22,503 nucleotides of DNA from Lachnospiraceae bacterium (GTDB lineage Bacteria; Bacillota; Clostridia; Lachnospirales; Lachnospiraceae). Positions 1 through 7,017 of this stretch are shown one piece after another; position 1 is the first letter of the stretch; each line of letters starts with the position of its first letter. The position numbers and the translations under genes are program-made. The DNA lies in the NCBI GenBank assembly GCA_015258095.1, contig JABZIV010000032.1:1-22503 (forward strand). The letters are read 5' to 3'. Under the pieces are notes generated by a model. The model was not told the origin of the DNA. It saw nothing but the letters and a program-made list of their open reading frames with translations, and did not search any database.

Positions 1-429
1 CTGTGTTCCCGCGCTTTCTACAGCACTGCTTTCCGTAGGGGAAGCGCTTTCTTCCGCATTCTCTTTTCCGCTCTCGGGCTCTTTCGCATTTTCTTCTTTC
101 GCTTTTTTCTTACTCGTGCTGTTTCCATTTTCTTCCGTGTCGGCAGCCGCTTCCTCATTTTCCGGAAGGGATTCCCGACTGACGGCATCCTCCGCTACGG
201 AATTCGAGGATGTTTCCGCCGTATTATAAAAAACCTGCTGAAAACGATTTTCACCAAGGATTTGTCCGTCTTTTTTTACTTCGCTTTTCTTGATGCTCTC
301 CCGATACCCGTTGTAAGCGATAGCGGAGAAGCTTGCTGTCATCACGGAAAGAGAAGCAACCGCGGCAATGCCCAGTTGTTTTGCGCTTGCTGCCATGAGT
401 TTCCGTGAAAGGGAATGAAGTATACTCAT
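1..429 (-). CDS. Exported protein of unknown function, 5' part only
   Basis: The frame is open from an ATG at 429 to the window edge, giving 143 codons with no stop, so the C-terminal part lies outside. The start follows an AGGAG five to six bases upstream and lies only 9 nt after the cheB stop, so it is probably the last visible gene of the che operon. Residues 1-18 are basic and residues 19-38 are hydrophobic, ending in an Ala-Ile-Ala motif that fits a signal peptidase I site. From about residue 60 onward the sequence is low-complexity and rich in Glu, Ser, Ala and Asn, like a flexible linker that spaces a distal cell-wall or enzymatic domain. No lipobox cysteine is seen. I do not recognise the family. 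The functional part is probably beyond the edge, so no function is given. Confidence 0.7.
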   Translation of the reverse strand, partial: MSILHSLSRKLMAASAKQLGIAAVASLSVMTASFSAIAYNGYRESIKKSEVKKDGQILGENRFQQVFYNTAETSSNSVAEDAVSRESLPENEEAAADTEENGNSTSKKKAKEENAKEPESGKENAEESASPTESSAVESAGTQ

Positions 430-438
430 TTGTTTCTC

Positions 439-1032
439 CTATTGTACTGCGCACAGAAGATAGTCTGCAATTTCCTCTAAGTTTCCCTGTCGATCTACGG
501 CGCCCAGTTTGAACGCTTCCATAGGCATACCGTATACTACGGAGCTTTCTTTGTCCTGCCCGAGCGTATAGGCGCCTTTCTCGTGCATGGACAGGAGCCC
601 CTCCGCACCGTCCCGGCCCATTCCCGTTAAGAGAATACCGAGTGCGTGCTCCCCATAGACTTCCGCGACAGAGTGGAAGAGATAGTCGATAGAAGGGCAG
701 TGACCGCTTACTTTTTCGCCTTCCTTACATTCCACGTGTCCGGCGTCCGGACCCCGGAATACCCGCATCTGTAAACCGCCGGGGGCAATGAGGCAGAGCC
801 CCGGGTAGAGTTTATCGCCGTCCGCCGCTTCCCGGACTTCCATTTTACAGATTTTATTCAGCCGGTCCGCATACATCTTGGTAAATACCGCCGGCATGTG
901 CTGTGTAATCACAATGGGGGGAAGTGTGGCGGGAAGTCGTTCCAGTACGGCGAGTAAGGCTTCTGTTCCTCCGGTAGATGCGCCCATGGCGATGAGTTGA
1001 AAATGATCCTTTGGGAATGAAATGTCTTTCAT
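439..1032 (-). CDS. cheB: Chemotaxis methylesterase CheB, catalytic domain only
   Basis: This is the CheB glutamate methylesterase/glutamine deamidase domain, which removes methyl groups from chemoreceptors during adaptation. The catalytic triad is visible: Ser19 in GASTGG, His45 in QHMP and Asp141 in GMGRDGA. At 197 residues the protein is only the effector domain. The usual N-terminal response-regulator domain (about 120 residues) and linker are absent, and the 79 bases between it and cheR leave no room for them. A GTG at 1038 would extend the frame by two codons, but the AAGGAG Shine-Dalgarno overlaps that GTG, so the ATG at 1032 is preferred. It lies downstream of cheA, cheW and cheR in the same operon. 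Identification is strong. How it is controlled without a receiver domain is not visible. Confidence 0.93.
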   Translation of the reverse strand: MKDISFPKDHFQLIAMGASTGGTEALLAVLERLPATLPPIVITQHMPAVFTKMYADRLNKICKMEVREAADGDKLYPGLCLIAPGGLQMRVFRGPDAGHVECKEGEKVSGHCPSIDYLFHSVAEVYGEHALGILLTGMGRDGAEGLLSMHEKGAYTLGQDKESSVVYGMPMEAFKLGAVDRQGNLEEIADYLLCAVQ

Positions 1033-1111
1033 TGCCACTCCTTACTAAACTCCTAAAGGTAAGATAGCCTTATCCGAAAAGCCGAAGGCAAATTGGGATA
1101 AGGCGGTTAAG

Positions 1112-1927
1112 CTATTCTTCTTTACGATAGATAGCCGGTTTTATATATTTGTAAGGACAAGTCTGTTTCGTCAGTCCTTCGGAGTGACCGATGAAGAGGT
1201 GTCCTCCCGGATAGGTCACGTCGTAAAAACGCTTTACTAAAGCATCTTTTGTTTCCTGATCGAAGTAAATCATGACATTTCTACAGAAAATCAAGTCGAA
1301 GTCCCTTTTAAAATGAATCGGTTCCATCAGATTGAAGGGACGGAAGATGACATTCCTCCGCAATTCTTCGCTTACGGTATAGAAATCATTTCCGACAGGA
1401 ACAAAATATTTATTTTTCCACGCTTTCGGAAGCTTTTCCAGGCTTTCCGCCGGATAACGGGGGTCCGCCGCCTTGGAAAGGACATTGTGAGAGATATCCG
1501 TTGCCAAAATACGGGTATCCCACTTTCCGGGTAATTTTCCGAAATACTCCAGAAGATACATGGAGATGTTGTACGGTTCCTCTCCGGAGGAGCAACCTGC
1601 ACTCCATATAGAGAGAACCTTGTCTTTTTCATGCTTCTTCAGGAGATCGGGAAGAACAACATTTTCCAGATAATCGAAGTGCGATTCCTCCCGCATAAAA
1701 TAAGTATAGTTTGTTGTCAGTTTATTCAGGAGGGTAGTGAGCATCTCCTGATCTTCCCGCCGCAAAACATCTTCTACATAACTGTGAAAGTCGCGGTACC
1801 CGTTTTTCTCCAATATGGAGGAAAGTCGACTGACAATCAGGGGTTTCTTCCGCTTCAGGTCAATCCCGAACTTATCCTGCATATAGGTATAGAGTCGTTT
1901 AAAATCCTCATCCGATAAATCGTACAT
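1112..1927 (-). CDS. cheR: Chemotaxis protein methyltransferase CheR
   Basis: CheR transfers methyl groups from S-adenosylmethionine to glutamates of chemoreceptors, opposing CheB. The 271 residues match the family length. An N-terminal helical domain (about residues 1-75) is followed by NYTYFMRE near 73-80, the SAM-binding motif AGCSSGEEPY at about 110-119, ATDIS near 142, and FCRNVMIYFD at about 214-223. The C-terminal HSEGL is also typical. A TTG at 1930 precedes the ATG, but the AGAGGT ribosome binding site sits six bases before the ATG at 1927, so that is the start. It begins 11 nt after the cheW stop and is followed by cheB after 79 nt, consistent with one operon. Confidence 0.95.
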   Translation of the reverse strand: MYDLSDEDFKRLYTYMQDKFGIDLKRKKPLIVSRLSSILEKNGYRDFHSYVEDVLRREDQEMLTTLLNKLTTNYTYFMREESHFDYLENVVLPDLLKKHEKDKVLSIWSAGCSSGEEPYNISMYLLEYFGKLPGKWDTRILATDISHNVLSKAADPRYPAESLEKLPKAWKNKYFVPVGNDFYTVSEELRRNVIFRPFNLMEPIHFKRDFDLIFCRNVMIYFDQETKDALVKRFYDVTYPGGHLFIGHSEGLTKQTCPYKYIKPAIYRKEE

Positions 1928-1938
1928 CAATCGACCTC

Positions 1939-2433
1939 TTATACTGCGTCAGGGGATGCCTGTACCAGTGCTTCCGCGTCAAAGGACATTGCCACTTCAC
2001 CGCTGTCAAGGGTAATCATGCCGTTGCACAGTTTCTGTCTGTTCCTAAGCGGAATCGGTTGTACGTCATCCAGGTCGATATCGATAACCTGTCTTACGCG
2101 GTCTACGATGATGCCGATTTGTACGGAATCGATGTTCAGTACGATGATGCAGGTCTTGGAGGTATATTCTTCCGCTTCCTTGTCCATGAGTAAACGGATA
2201 TCGATAACCGGAAGGATAGAACCTCTTAAGTTAATGATTCCCTTTACATAGTGCGGAACCATCGGAAGAGAAGTAATGCTGTGGTCATTGATGATTTCAA
2301 TGACGTAGCTTGTGCTCATATACATTACCATTCCGCCGGATTCGAAGGTGAGGCAGCGTTCCGCATCGGAGCTTTCCAACTCTTCTGTTACTTGCCCTTC
2401 CATCAAATCATCCATTAATTCTTCTTCGCCCAT
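1939..2433 (-). CDS. cheW: Chemotaxis coupling protein CheW
   Basis: CheW is the SH3-like adaptor that links chemoreceptors to the kinase CheA. The CheW domain covers about residues 25-155 of 164. Typical features are CLTFESGGMVMYMS, the VKGIINLRGSILPVIDIR core with the family's G-I-[IV]-N-[LV]-R-G pattern, and IGIIVDRVRQVIDI. The frame can be extended upstream to a TTG at 2457 that overlaps the end of cheA. However, AAGGAGG lies five to six bases before the ATG at 2433, so the shorter form beginning MGEEEL is the real start, 10 nt after the cheA stop. An acidic leader of about 25 residues precedes the domain. Confidence 0.95.
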   Translation of the reverse strand: MGEEELMDDLMEGQVTEELESSDAERCLTFESGGMVMYMSTSYVIEIINDHSITSLPMVPHYVKGIINLRGSILPVIDIRLLMDKEAEEYTSKTCIIVLNIDSVQIGIIVDRVRQVIDIDLDDVQPIPLRNRQKLCNGMITLDSGEVAMSFDAEALVQASPDAV

Positions 2434-2443
2434 ACTTCCCTCC

Positions 2444-4528
2444 TTAATTATTTTCAATGGCTTGAGAGTACAAGCCTAAGACATCTAAGATGATACAAAT
2501 GTTACCGTCTCCCAAAATGGAGCATCCGTTGATTCCGCTGGACTTTAAGTCATAGGCATTGAAGTATGCCGGAAGCGGTTTTACAACAACCTGCTGTTCA
2601 CCGATCAGGTCGTCTACAAAGAGACAGCAGGACTTGTCGTTTGCTTCTACCCAGATCAGTACACCGTCTGCAAGGTCCGTGTATTTTCCTTCAATTCCGT
2701 AGAAATTGTTCAGACGGATAATCGGATAGAAGACATCCATTCTCTTTACCATTTCGTTTCCGTTTTCATCGAAAACCACTTCGGCATCGTCTACCTTGAA
2801 GGACTGTCTGATGTTTACGATAGGAATGGTGAAAATGCTCTCGCCGACATTGACCTTCATACCGTCCATGATGGCAAGGGTAAGAGGAATCTTCATGGTG
2901 AAGGTGGAACCCTTTCCGATTTCACTGGAAATGCTGATGGTTCCACCAACGGACTCGAGATTCTTCTTTACAACGTCCATGCCGACGCCTCGTCCGGAGA
3001 ACTCGGTTACGGCAGTATTGGTGGAGAAGCCCGGAAGCATAATCAGTCCCAGTGCTTCTTTCTTTGAATATTCGGAACGCGGCTTGTAGAGCAGTCCCTT
3101 TTCTTCCGCTTTGTCAAGCAGCTTTTCCGGATCCATTCCGTAACCGTCGTCGGAAACGGTGATGATGACTTCGGAAGAAGTGTGGAAAGCGGAGAGGGTC
3201 AGTTCGCCCTGTGCGTCTTTTCCGGCAGCAATACGTTCTTCACGGCTTTCTTCGATACCGTGATCCATGCTGTTTCGAACGATGTGCATCAAAGGATCCT
3301 GGATGCTGTCCACAATCGTCTTATCCACTTCCGTGTCTTCTCCGACGATGGTCAGCTTTACATCTTTACCGAGTTTCTGTTTCATATCCCGAACGATACG
3401 ATTCATCTTCTGGAATACACCGGAGATGGAGACCATTCGAAGACTCATGGCAATATCTTGTAAGTCGTCCGTCAGCTTTCTAAGCTGCCTTGCGGACTTC
3501 ATGAAGTTGTCCAGGCTTTCCTGCGGGAGCATACGAAGAACAGGAGAGGAGGTTACCATCGACTCCGTGATGACGATTTCTCCGACAAGGTCGTTTAAGC
3601 TGTCCAGCTTCTGTAAATTAACGGAAATCAAACTCTGCTTAACCGGAGCGCCTGTTTTCTGCTGTGCAGCCTGTTGCTGTGCGGCAGCTTCTTTCTCATT
3701 CTTCGGTTTAGCGGAAGAAGCTTCCTTCTGTACATCCTTCTCGTCTTTTTTCGGCTCTTCTTTCTTCGCATCCATGATTTCATAGGAGAGGATGTGGCTC
3801 TGTTCGCCGAGGACTTTCTCTCCTTTTTCCAGGGTCTCATCGCTGTCGAAAGCAAGGAAGAAACCGGAATCAATGATGGTTTGTGCGGTTTCCGGATTGC
3901 TATCCATATCGGAAGGATAGTAACGGAAGTCCAGGTCAAACTCCTTCAGAGCATTGACAATCATAAAAGCACGCAGATTCTCCATTCCGATGCCTTCGTC
4001 CAGGAAGACATGAATGAATTTCTTTGCGCTGGGATCGTTCGGAAGAACCGTGTCTCCGCTCTGCGCACCGGACTCTGCGCTGTCCTTTCCGGCTGCGGCA
4101 GGAGCATCTCCGCCCTTTCCGGAGATTTTTGCCAGGAAGCCGTTGATCTGTGCTGCGAAAGCATCGACATTTTCATCTAAGGGCTCGCCTGCCTTGACCT
4201 TCTCAATACCGCCGCGCAGGAAGTCTTCCGAGCGGAACATCAAATCAAAGAGTTCGCTTTTCTGGTCTCCGTTTAAGGAATCAATGCCCTTATCGCGGAT
4301 AAAGAAGAACATATCTTCAATATGATGTGCGATGTTGGAGAGCGGGGTGAATTCCATCATGGCACTGGAACCTTTAATGGTGTGCATGATACGGAAGATT
4401 TCATTGACATCGTCAGTGGAAAAATCCCCTACCTTTTCATCTGCGATGAGCATCTCATCCAACTTATCCAAGAGGGATTCCGTCTCCAGAAGATAGGTAT
4501 CCAACATTCCTTCCATTGTACTATCCAT
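2444..4528 (-). CDS. cheA: Chemotaxis histidine kinase CheA
   Basis: CheA autophosphorylates in response to receptor state and passes phosphate to CheY and other response regulators. Domain order in the 694 residues is as follows. P1/HPt holds the phospho-accepting His49 in MHTIKGSSAMM. A linker follows, then a P2 response-regulator docking domain at about 170-255 (it begins FIHVFLDEGIG). A Lys/Glu/Gln/Ala-rich linker spans about 255-297, and P3 dimerisation spans about 298-370. P4, the ATPase, has an N box HIVRNSMDHGIEE (His415, Asn419, His423), a G1 box DDGYGMD at 460-466 and GRGVGMD at 512-518. P5 is a CheW-like domain at about 555-690. AAGGTGG seven bases upstream supports the ATG at 4528. 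It is the first gene of the che operon and follows a candidate sigma-28 promoter. Confidence 0.97.
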   Translation of the reverse strand: MDSTMEGMLDTYLLETESLLDKLDEMLIADEKVGDFSTDDVNEIFRIMHTIKGSSAMMEFTPLSNIAHHIEDMFFFIRDKGIDSLNGDQKSELFDLMFRSEDFLRGGIEKVKAGEPLDENVDAFAAQINGFLAKISGKGGDAPAAAGKDSAESGAQSGDTVLPNDPSAKKFIHVFLDEGIGMENLRAFMIVNALKEFDLDFRYYPSDMDSNPETAQTIIDSGFFLAFDSDETLEKGEKVLGEQSHILSYEIMDAKKEEPKKDEKDVQKEASSAKPKNEKEAAAQQQAAQQKTGAPVKQSLISVNLQKLDSLNDLVGEIVITESMVTSSPVLRMLPQESLDNFMKSARQLRKLTDDLQDIAMSLRMVSISGVFQKMNRIVRDMKQKLGKDVKLTIVGEDTEVDKTIVDSIQDPLMHIVRNSMDHGIEESREERIAAGKDAQGELTLSAFHTSSEVIITVSDDGYGMDPEKLLDKAEEKGLLYKPRSEYSKKEALGLIMLPGFSTNTAVTEFSGRGVGMDVVKKNLESVGGTISISSEIGKGSTFTMKIPLTLAIMDGMKVNVGESIFTIPIVNIRQSFKVDDAEVVFDENGNEMVKRMDVFYPIIRLNNFYGIEGKYTDLADGVLIWVEANDKSCCLFVDDLIGEQQVVVKPLPAYFNAYDLKSSGINGCSILGDGNICIILDVLGLYSQAIENN

Positions 4529-4639
4529 AGTTTTACCACCTTTTCACTATTTTTCATTGGAAAATGCCGTACCTGCTTCTTATACAGCCTTCCCTTATTA
4601 CTACTGTTGTCCTCTGTGCAAAATTACTTTTCTCGTTAT

Positions 4640-4665
4640 CTATCGGCAATTCTCATGAGCCTATA
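4640..4665 (-). promoter_or_regulatory. Candidate sigma-28 (SigD/FliA) promoter for cheA operon
   Basis: On the minus strand GCCGATAG (4647 to 4640) matches the sigma-28 -10 consensus GCCGATAT/A in seven of eight positions. TATA at 4665-4662 lies 14 nt upstream, close to the TAAA-N15 arrangement of motility promoters. It falls between the flgB terminator and cheA, where a promoter is needed. No good SigA hexamer pair was noticed in the same leader. The -35 match is imperfect, so the call is likely but not certain. Confidence 0.6.
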
Positions 4666-4684
4666 AGTCGGCTCTTTGAAATGC

Positions 4685-4707
4685 AAAAAAACACTGCTTT
4701 TGCAGTG
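4685..4707 (-). terminator. Rho-independent terminator after flgB
   Basis: The six-base-pair stem CACTGC/GCAGTG with a four-base loop is followed on the minus strand by seven U residues (the A run at 4685-4691). It lies about 150 nt after the flgB stop and upstream of the che promoter, so flgB appears to be transcribed separately from cheA. Confidence 0.75.
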
Positions 4708-4858
4708 CTTCCATCCTTTTTCTCTACTCGATTCTGCCTTTATGGAATAGCGAAAAACAAAGTATTCGGATAAAATCGGAAGCATCCCTTCTTTCCGAAA
4801 TTTTATTTTTCCTCTTCTTAGCTATAAATGCATCCTATCTTATATAGAAGAAAAGAGG

Positions 4859-5248
4859 TTAGAAGCTCTTTACCGCCGTCATGAGCCGCTTCAGGTCATT
4901 GTTTACAGAGTTTACCATGTACTGGTATTCATAGGTCGTTTTCACAAGTTCTACTTGTTCCTGATCCATGTCCACATTGTTTCCGTCCAGCCTGCTGGAC
5001 TCGTTTCTGGTGTTGTGTATTCTGGCGCTTTGCCCGTCAATCGCTTGTGCTACATGAACCTTTTTCTGTCCGCCCTTTTCCGCAGTAGATATGCGGTGGA
5101 GAAGTTCGTTCTCAAACGTGAGATACTTGGACTTGAAGTTCGGGGTATCGACATTCGCGATGTTATTCACCGTCAAATTCTGTCTTCCCCATAAGAGGTC
5201 CAGTGTCTTCTCCGTGAGGGCTATTCCATTTCCATAAAATAATGACAT
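4859..5248 (-). CDS. flgB: Flagellar basal-body rod protein FlgB
   Basis: FlgB is the proximal rod subunit joining the flagellar MS ring/export gate to the rod. The 129 residues fit the family. The rod signature NNIANVDTPNFKSKY lies near residues 28-42, and the C-terminal amphipathic helix ends in a heptad-like segment (VELVKTTYEYQYMVNSVNNDLKRL). An AAGGA ribosome binding site lies five to six bases before the ATG. In most Firmicutes flgB heads a flgB-flgC-fliE operon. Here no flgC or fliE follows; instead there is a terminator and then cheA. The rest of the flagellar genes are not in the window. Confidence 0.93.
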   Translation of the reverse strand: MSLFYGNGIALTEKTLDLLWGRQNLTVNNIANVDTPNFKSKYLTFENELLHRISTAEKGGQKKVHVAQAIDGQSARIHNTRNESSRLDGNNVDMDQEQVELVKTTYEYQYMVNSVNNDLKRLMTAVKSF

Positions 5249-5335
5249 AGCAATCCTTTCTTTCCAAACGGTCTTTCCTCATTTTATCGAACAAATCACG
5301 AAAAGATATAAGGGAAAAGGAGAAAAATTTCGAAC

Positions 5336-5364
5336 TTGGATAAGCCTCTTTTTTTGTTTATAAT
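5336..5364 (+). promoter_or_regulatory. SigA promoter for binding protein-GGDEF operon
   Basis: TTGGAT at 5336-5341 and a perfect TATAAT at 5359-5364 are separated by exactly 17 nt. Transcription would start near 5371, giving a leader of about 180 nt before the lipoprotein gene at 5551. Confidence 0.75.
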
Positions 5365-5398
5365 GACAGGAAGGCAAAAGCGCTTGCAATATTATTCA

Positions 5399-5415
5399 AA
5401 TAAATTATATTTATT
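5399..5415. repeat. Perfect inverted repeat in the 5' leader
   Basis: AATAAAT (5399-5405) and ATTTATT (5409-5415) form a perfect seven-base dyad with a three-base centre, about 30 nt after the predicted start of transcription. It could be an operator or a weak AT hairpin. The surrounding leader is AT-rich, so chance is possible. Confidence 0.3.
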
Positions 5416-5462
5416 GGAAGCTTCTTATAATAAAAAGGATTTCGTCGAAGTTGTTCAGGAAT

Positions 5463-5558
5463 ATGGGTGAGGTATACGCTTTTATCGGAGAGTATCTTTT
5501 TTTCGTGGAGAAGCATCGTGGAGAGACAGAAGGCGTAAAAGGACGAAGAAATGAGTAG
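5463..5558 (+). CDS. Possible upstream leader peptide, 31 codons
   Basis: An ATG at 5463 opens a 31-codon frame that ends in TAG at 5556-5558, overlapping the first eight bases of the next gene. The peptide begins MGEVYAFIGEYLFF and has a basic, charged C-terminal half. The overlap is the geometry expected for translational coupling. The upstream ribosome binding site is weak: AGGA only two bases from the ATG. I do not recognise the peptide, and the frame may be coincidental. Confidence 0.22.
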   Translation: MGEVYAFIGEYLFFVEKHRGETEGVKGRRNE

Positions 5559-7002
5559 AAAAGTTACACGGTTCGTGTTGCTTTTTTTCGTGGTTATGGT
5601 CTGCGTAATTTCCTGCAAGAGGAATGGCGCAAATCAGAGAGAGAAGGCATACAGAAAGACAAAAGAGAATATTGAGTTGACGCTGTGGACGTACTATTCC
5701 GCAGCGCAGCAGGAAGTTTTTCTGAAAACGGTAGATGAGTTTAATCTGACCAGAGGAAAAGAGCTGAATATCACGGTTCATGTGATGAACCCGGGTTCCA
5801 TCGGAGATTTGGACGGAAACCTTCTTTCTCTTACGGATAAGAACTTTATTCAGGATAATTATCCGGACATGGCATTTATGTATCGGGATGCGGCACAGGC
5901 GCTGGACAGTAAAGGGTATCTGGTGGATTTCAGTTCTTACTTTTCGAAAGAGGAACTGGATTCGTTTGTGCCCGGATTTCTGGAAGAAGGAAAGCTTGGA
6001 AAGCAGAGTAAAGGGATCAAGATTCTTCCGGTGGGAAAGTCGACGGAGATTCTTTACCTGAATAAGACGGACTGGAAGAAGTTTGCGGATGCGACGGGAT
6101 GCAGCATTTCGGAGCTTGCTACGAGAGAGGGCCTGGTTTCGGTCGCCGAGAAGTACTATCAATATACGGATGCCTTAACCGAGACACCGAATGACGGGAA
6201 GGCGTTCTTCGGGCAGGAAGACTTTGCGAATTTCATGCTGATCGGGGCGAAGCAGATGGGAGCGGACCTGATTTCCCAGGATGCGGCGGGAAAAGCAGTC
6301 TATCATTTTCCGAAGGATGTGATGTATAAGCTGTGGAAGCTCTTTTATGTTCCTTATATCAAAGGCTATTTCAGTTCATCCGGACGATACCGCTCGGATG
6401 ATGTGCGGACCGGAGAAATCATTTCCTATGTTTCGACTTCCGCTTCTTACCTGAACTTTCCGAAGGAAGTCATCCTTTCCGATGAAAAGCAATATCCCAT
6501 TGAAAGCGCAGTACTTCCGGCTCCGGAGTTTGTGGAAGGAGAGAAGCTCGCGGTACAGCAGGGCGCAGGCATAGCCGTGATTAAAGGGAATGAAAAGAAG
6601 ATTCGCGCGTGCATGGAGTTTCTTCGCTGGTTAACGGCTAAGGATGTGAACAGTAAGTTTACCGTCAGTGCGGGGTATTTACCGGTCAAGTCGGAAGCGC
6701 TGAATGTGCAGACGATAGATGTTCTGGAAGGCAGAGGGAAGAATCCGGCACTGGAGCAGGCACTGGATACCGTATCCACACATACGATGTACACGATTCC
6801 CGCAGTAGAGCAAGTTTCGAAAGTAAGGGACCTTCTCGAGAATGATATGCGGGAGAAGGCAATGAGCGACCGAAAGGCAATTGATACCGCCGTCGCATCG
6901 GGTTCTTCCAGAGAGGACGCGATAGCGGAGTATGATACGGAAGAGAACTTCGGCCTATGGTATGATGCTTTTCTTTCTAAAGTAAAGAAGCTGGAAAAGT
7001 AG
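5551..7002 (+). CDS. Extracellular solute-binding lipoprotein, ABC family 1 type
   Basis: This 483-residue protein has a basic N-terminus, a hydrophobic signal (about residues 8-21) and a lipobox VISC with Cys22 as the likely lipidated residue, so it would be anchored to the outer face of the membrane. The mature start, ELTLWTYYSAAQQEVF, is characteristic of sugar/oligosaccharide family 1 binding proteins. Later segments (PDMAFMYRDAAQALDSKGYLVD, and AGIAVIKGNEKKIRACMEFLRWL) fit the two-lobed fold. No permease or ATPase genes are next to it. Instead a membrane GGDEF gene starts 15 nt downstream on the same transcript, which suggests it may deliver ligand to that sensor rather than, or as well as, to a transporter. 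The start is supported by AAAGGA seven bases upstream. The substrate cannot be told. Confidence 0.85.
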   Translation: MSRKVTRFVLLFFVVMVCVISCKRNGANQREKAYRKTKENIELTLWTYYSAAQQEVFLKTVDEFNLTRGKELNITVHVMNPGSIGDLDGNLLSLTDKNFIQDNYPDMAFMYRDAAQALDSKGYLVDFSSYFSKEELDSFVPGFLEEGKLGKQSKGIKILPVGKSTEILYLNKTDWKKFADATGCSISELATREGLVSVAEKYYQYTDALTETPNDGKAFFGQEDFANFMLIGAKQMGADLISQDAAGKAVYHFPKDVMYKLWKLFYVPYIKGYFSSSGRYRSDDVRTGEIISYVSTSASYLNFPKEVILSDEKQYPIESAVLPAPEFVEGEKLAVQQGAGIAVIKGNEKKIRACMEFLRWLTAKDVNSKFTVSAGYLPVKSEALNVQTIDVLEGRGKNPALEQALDTVSTHTMYTIPAVEQVSKVRDLLENDMREKAMSDRKAIDTAVASGSSREDAIAEYDTEENFGLWYDAFLSKVKKLEK

Positions 7003-7017
7003 TTTGTCTGGAGAAGT

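Larger units (their letters stand above)
4529..4858. other. Intergenic region between flgB and cheA
   Basis: This is 330 nt without a credible gene. Reading on the minus strand it holds, in order, an AT-rich stretch after the flgB stop, an intrinsic terminator, a candidate sigma-28 promoter and the cheA leader of about 110 nt. The short plus-strand frames here have no ribosome binding site and do not resemble proteins I know. Confidence 0.7.

Noticed and set aside
4710..4858. A small gene (flgC-like remnant) between flgB and its terminator
   Set aside because: All minus-strand frames here are broken by stops and none reads like a rod protein.
5371..5550. A c-di-GMP or other known riboswitch in the leader of the binding protein
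   Set aside because: No conserved GEMM, T-box or other class motif was recognised. Only a short AT dyad is present.
5482..6162. Minus-strand frame of 226 codons opposite the binding lipoprotein
   Set aside because: It is the complement of a well-supported gene with a signal peptide, promoter and ribosome binding site. Its own translation is basic and unlike known proteins.
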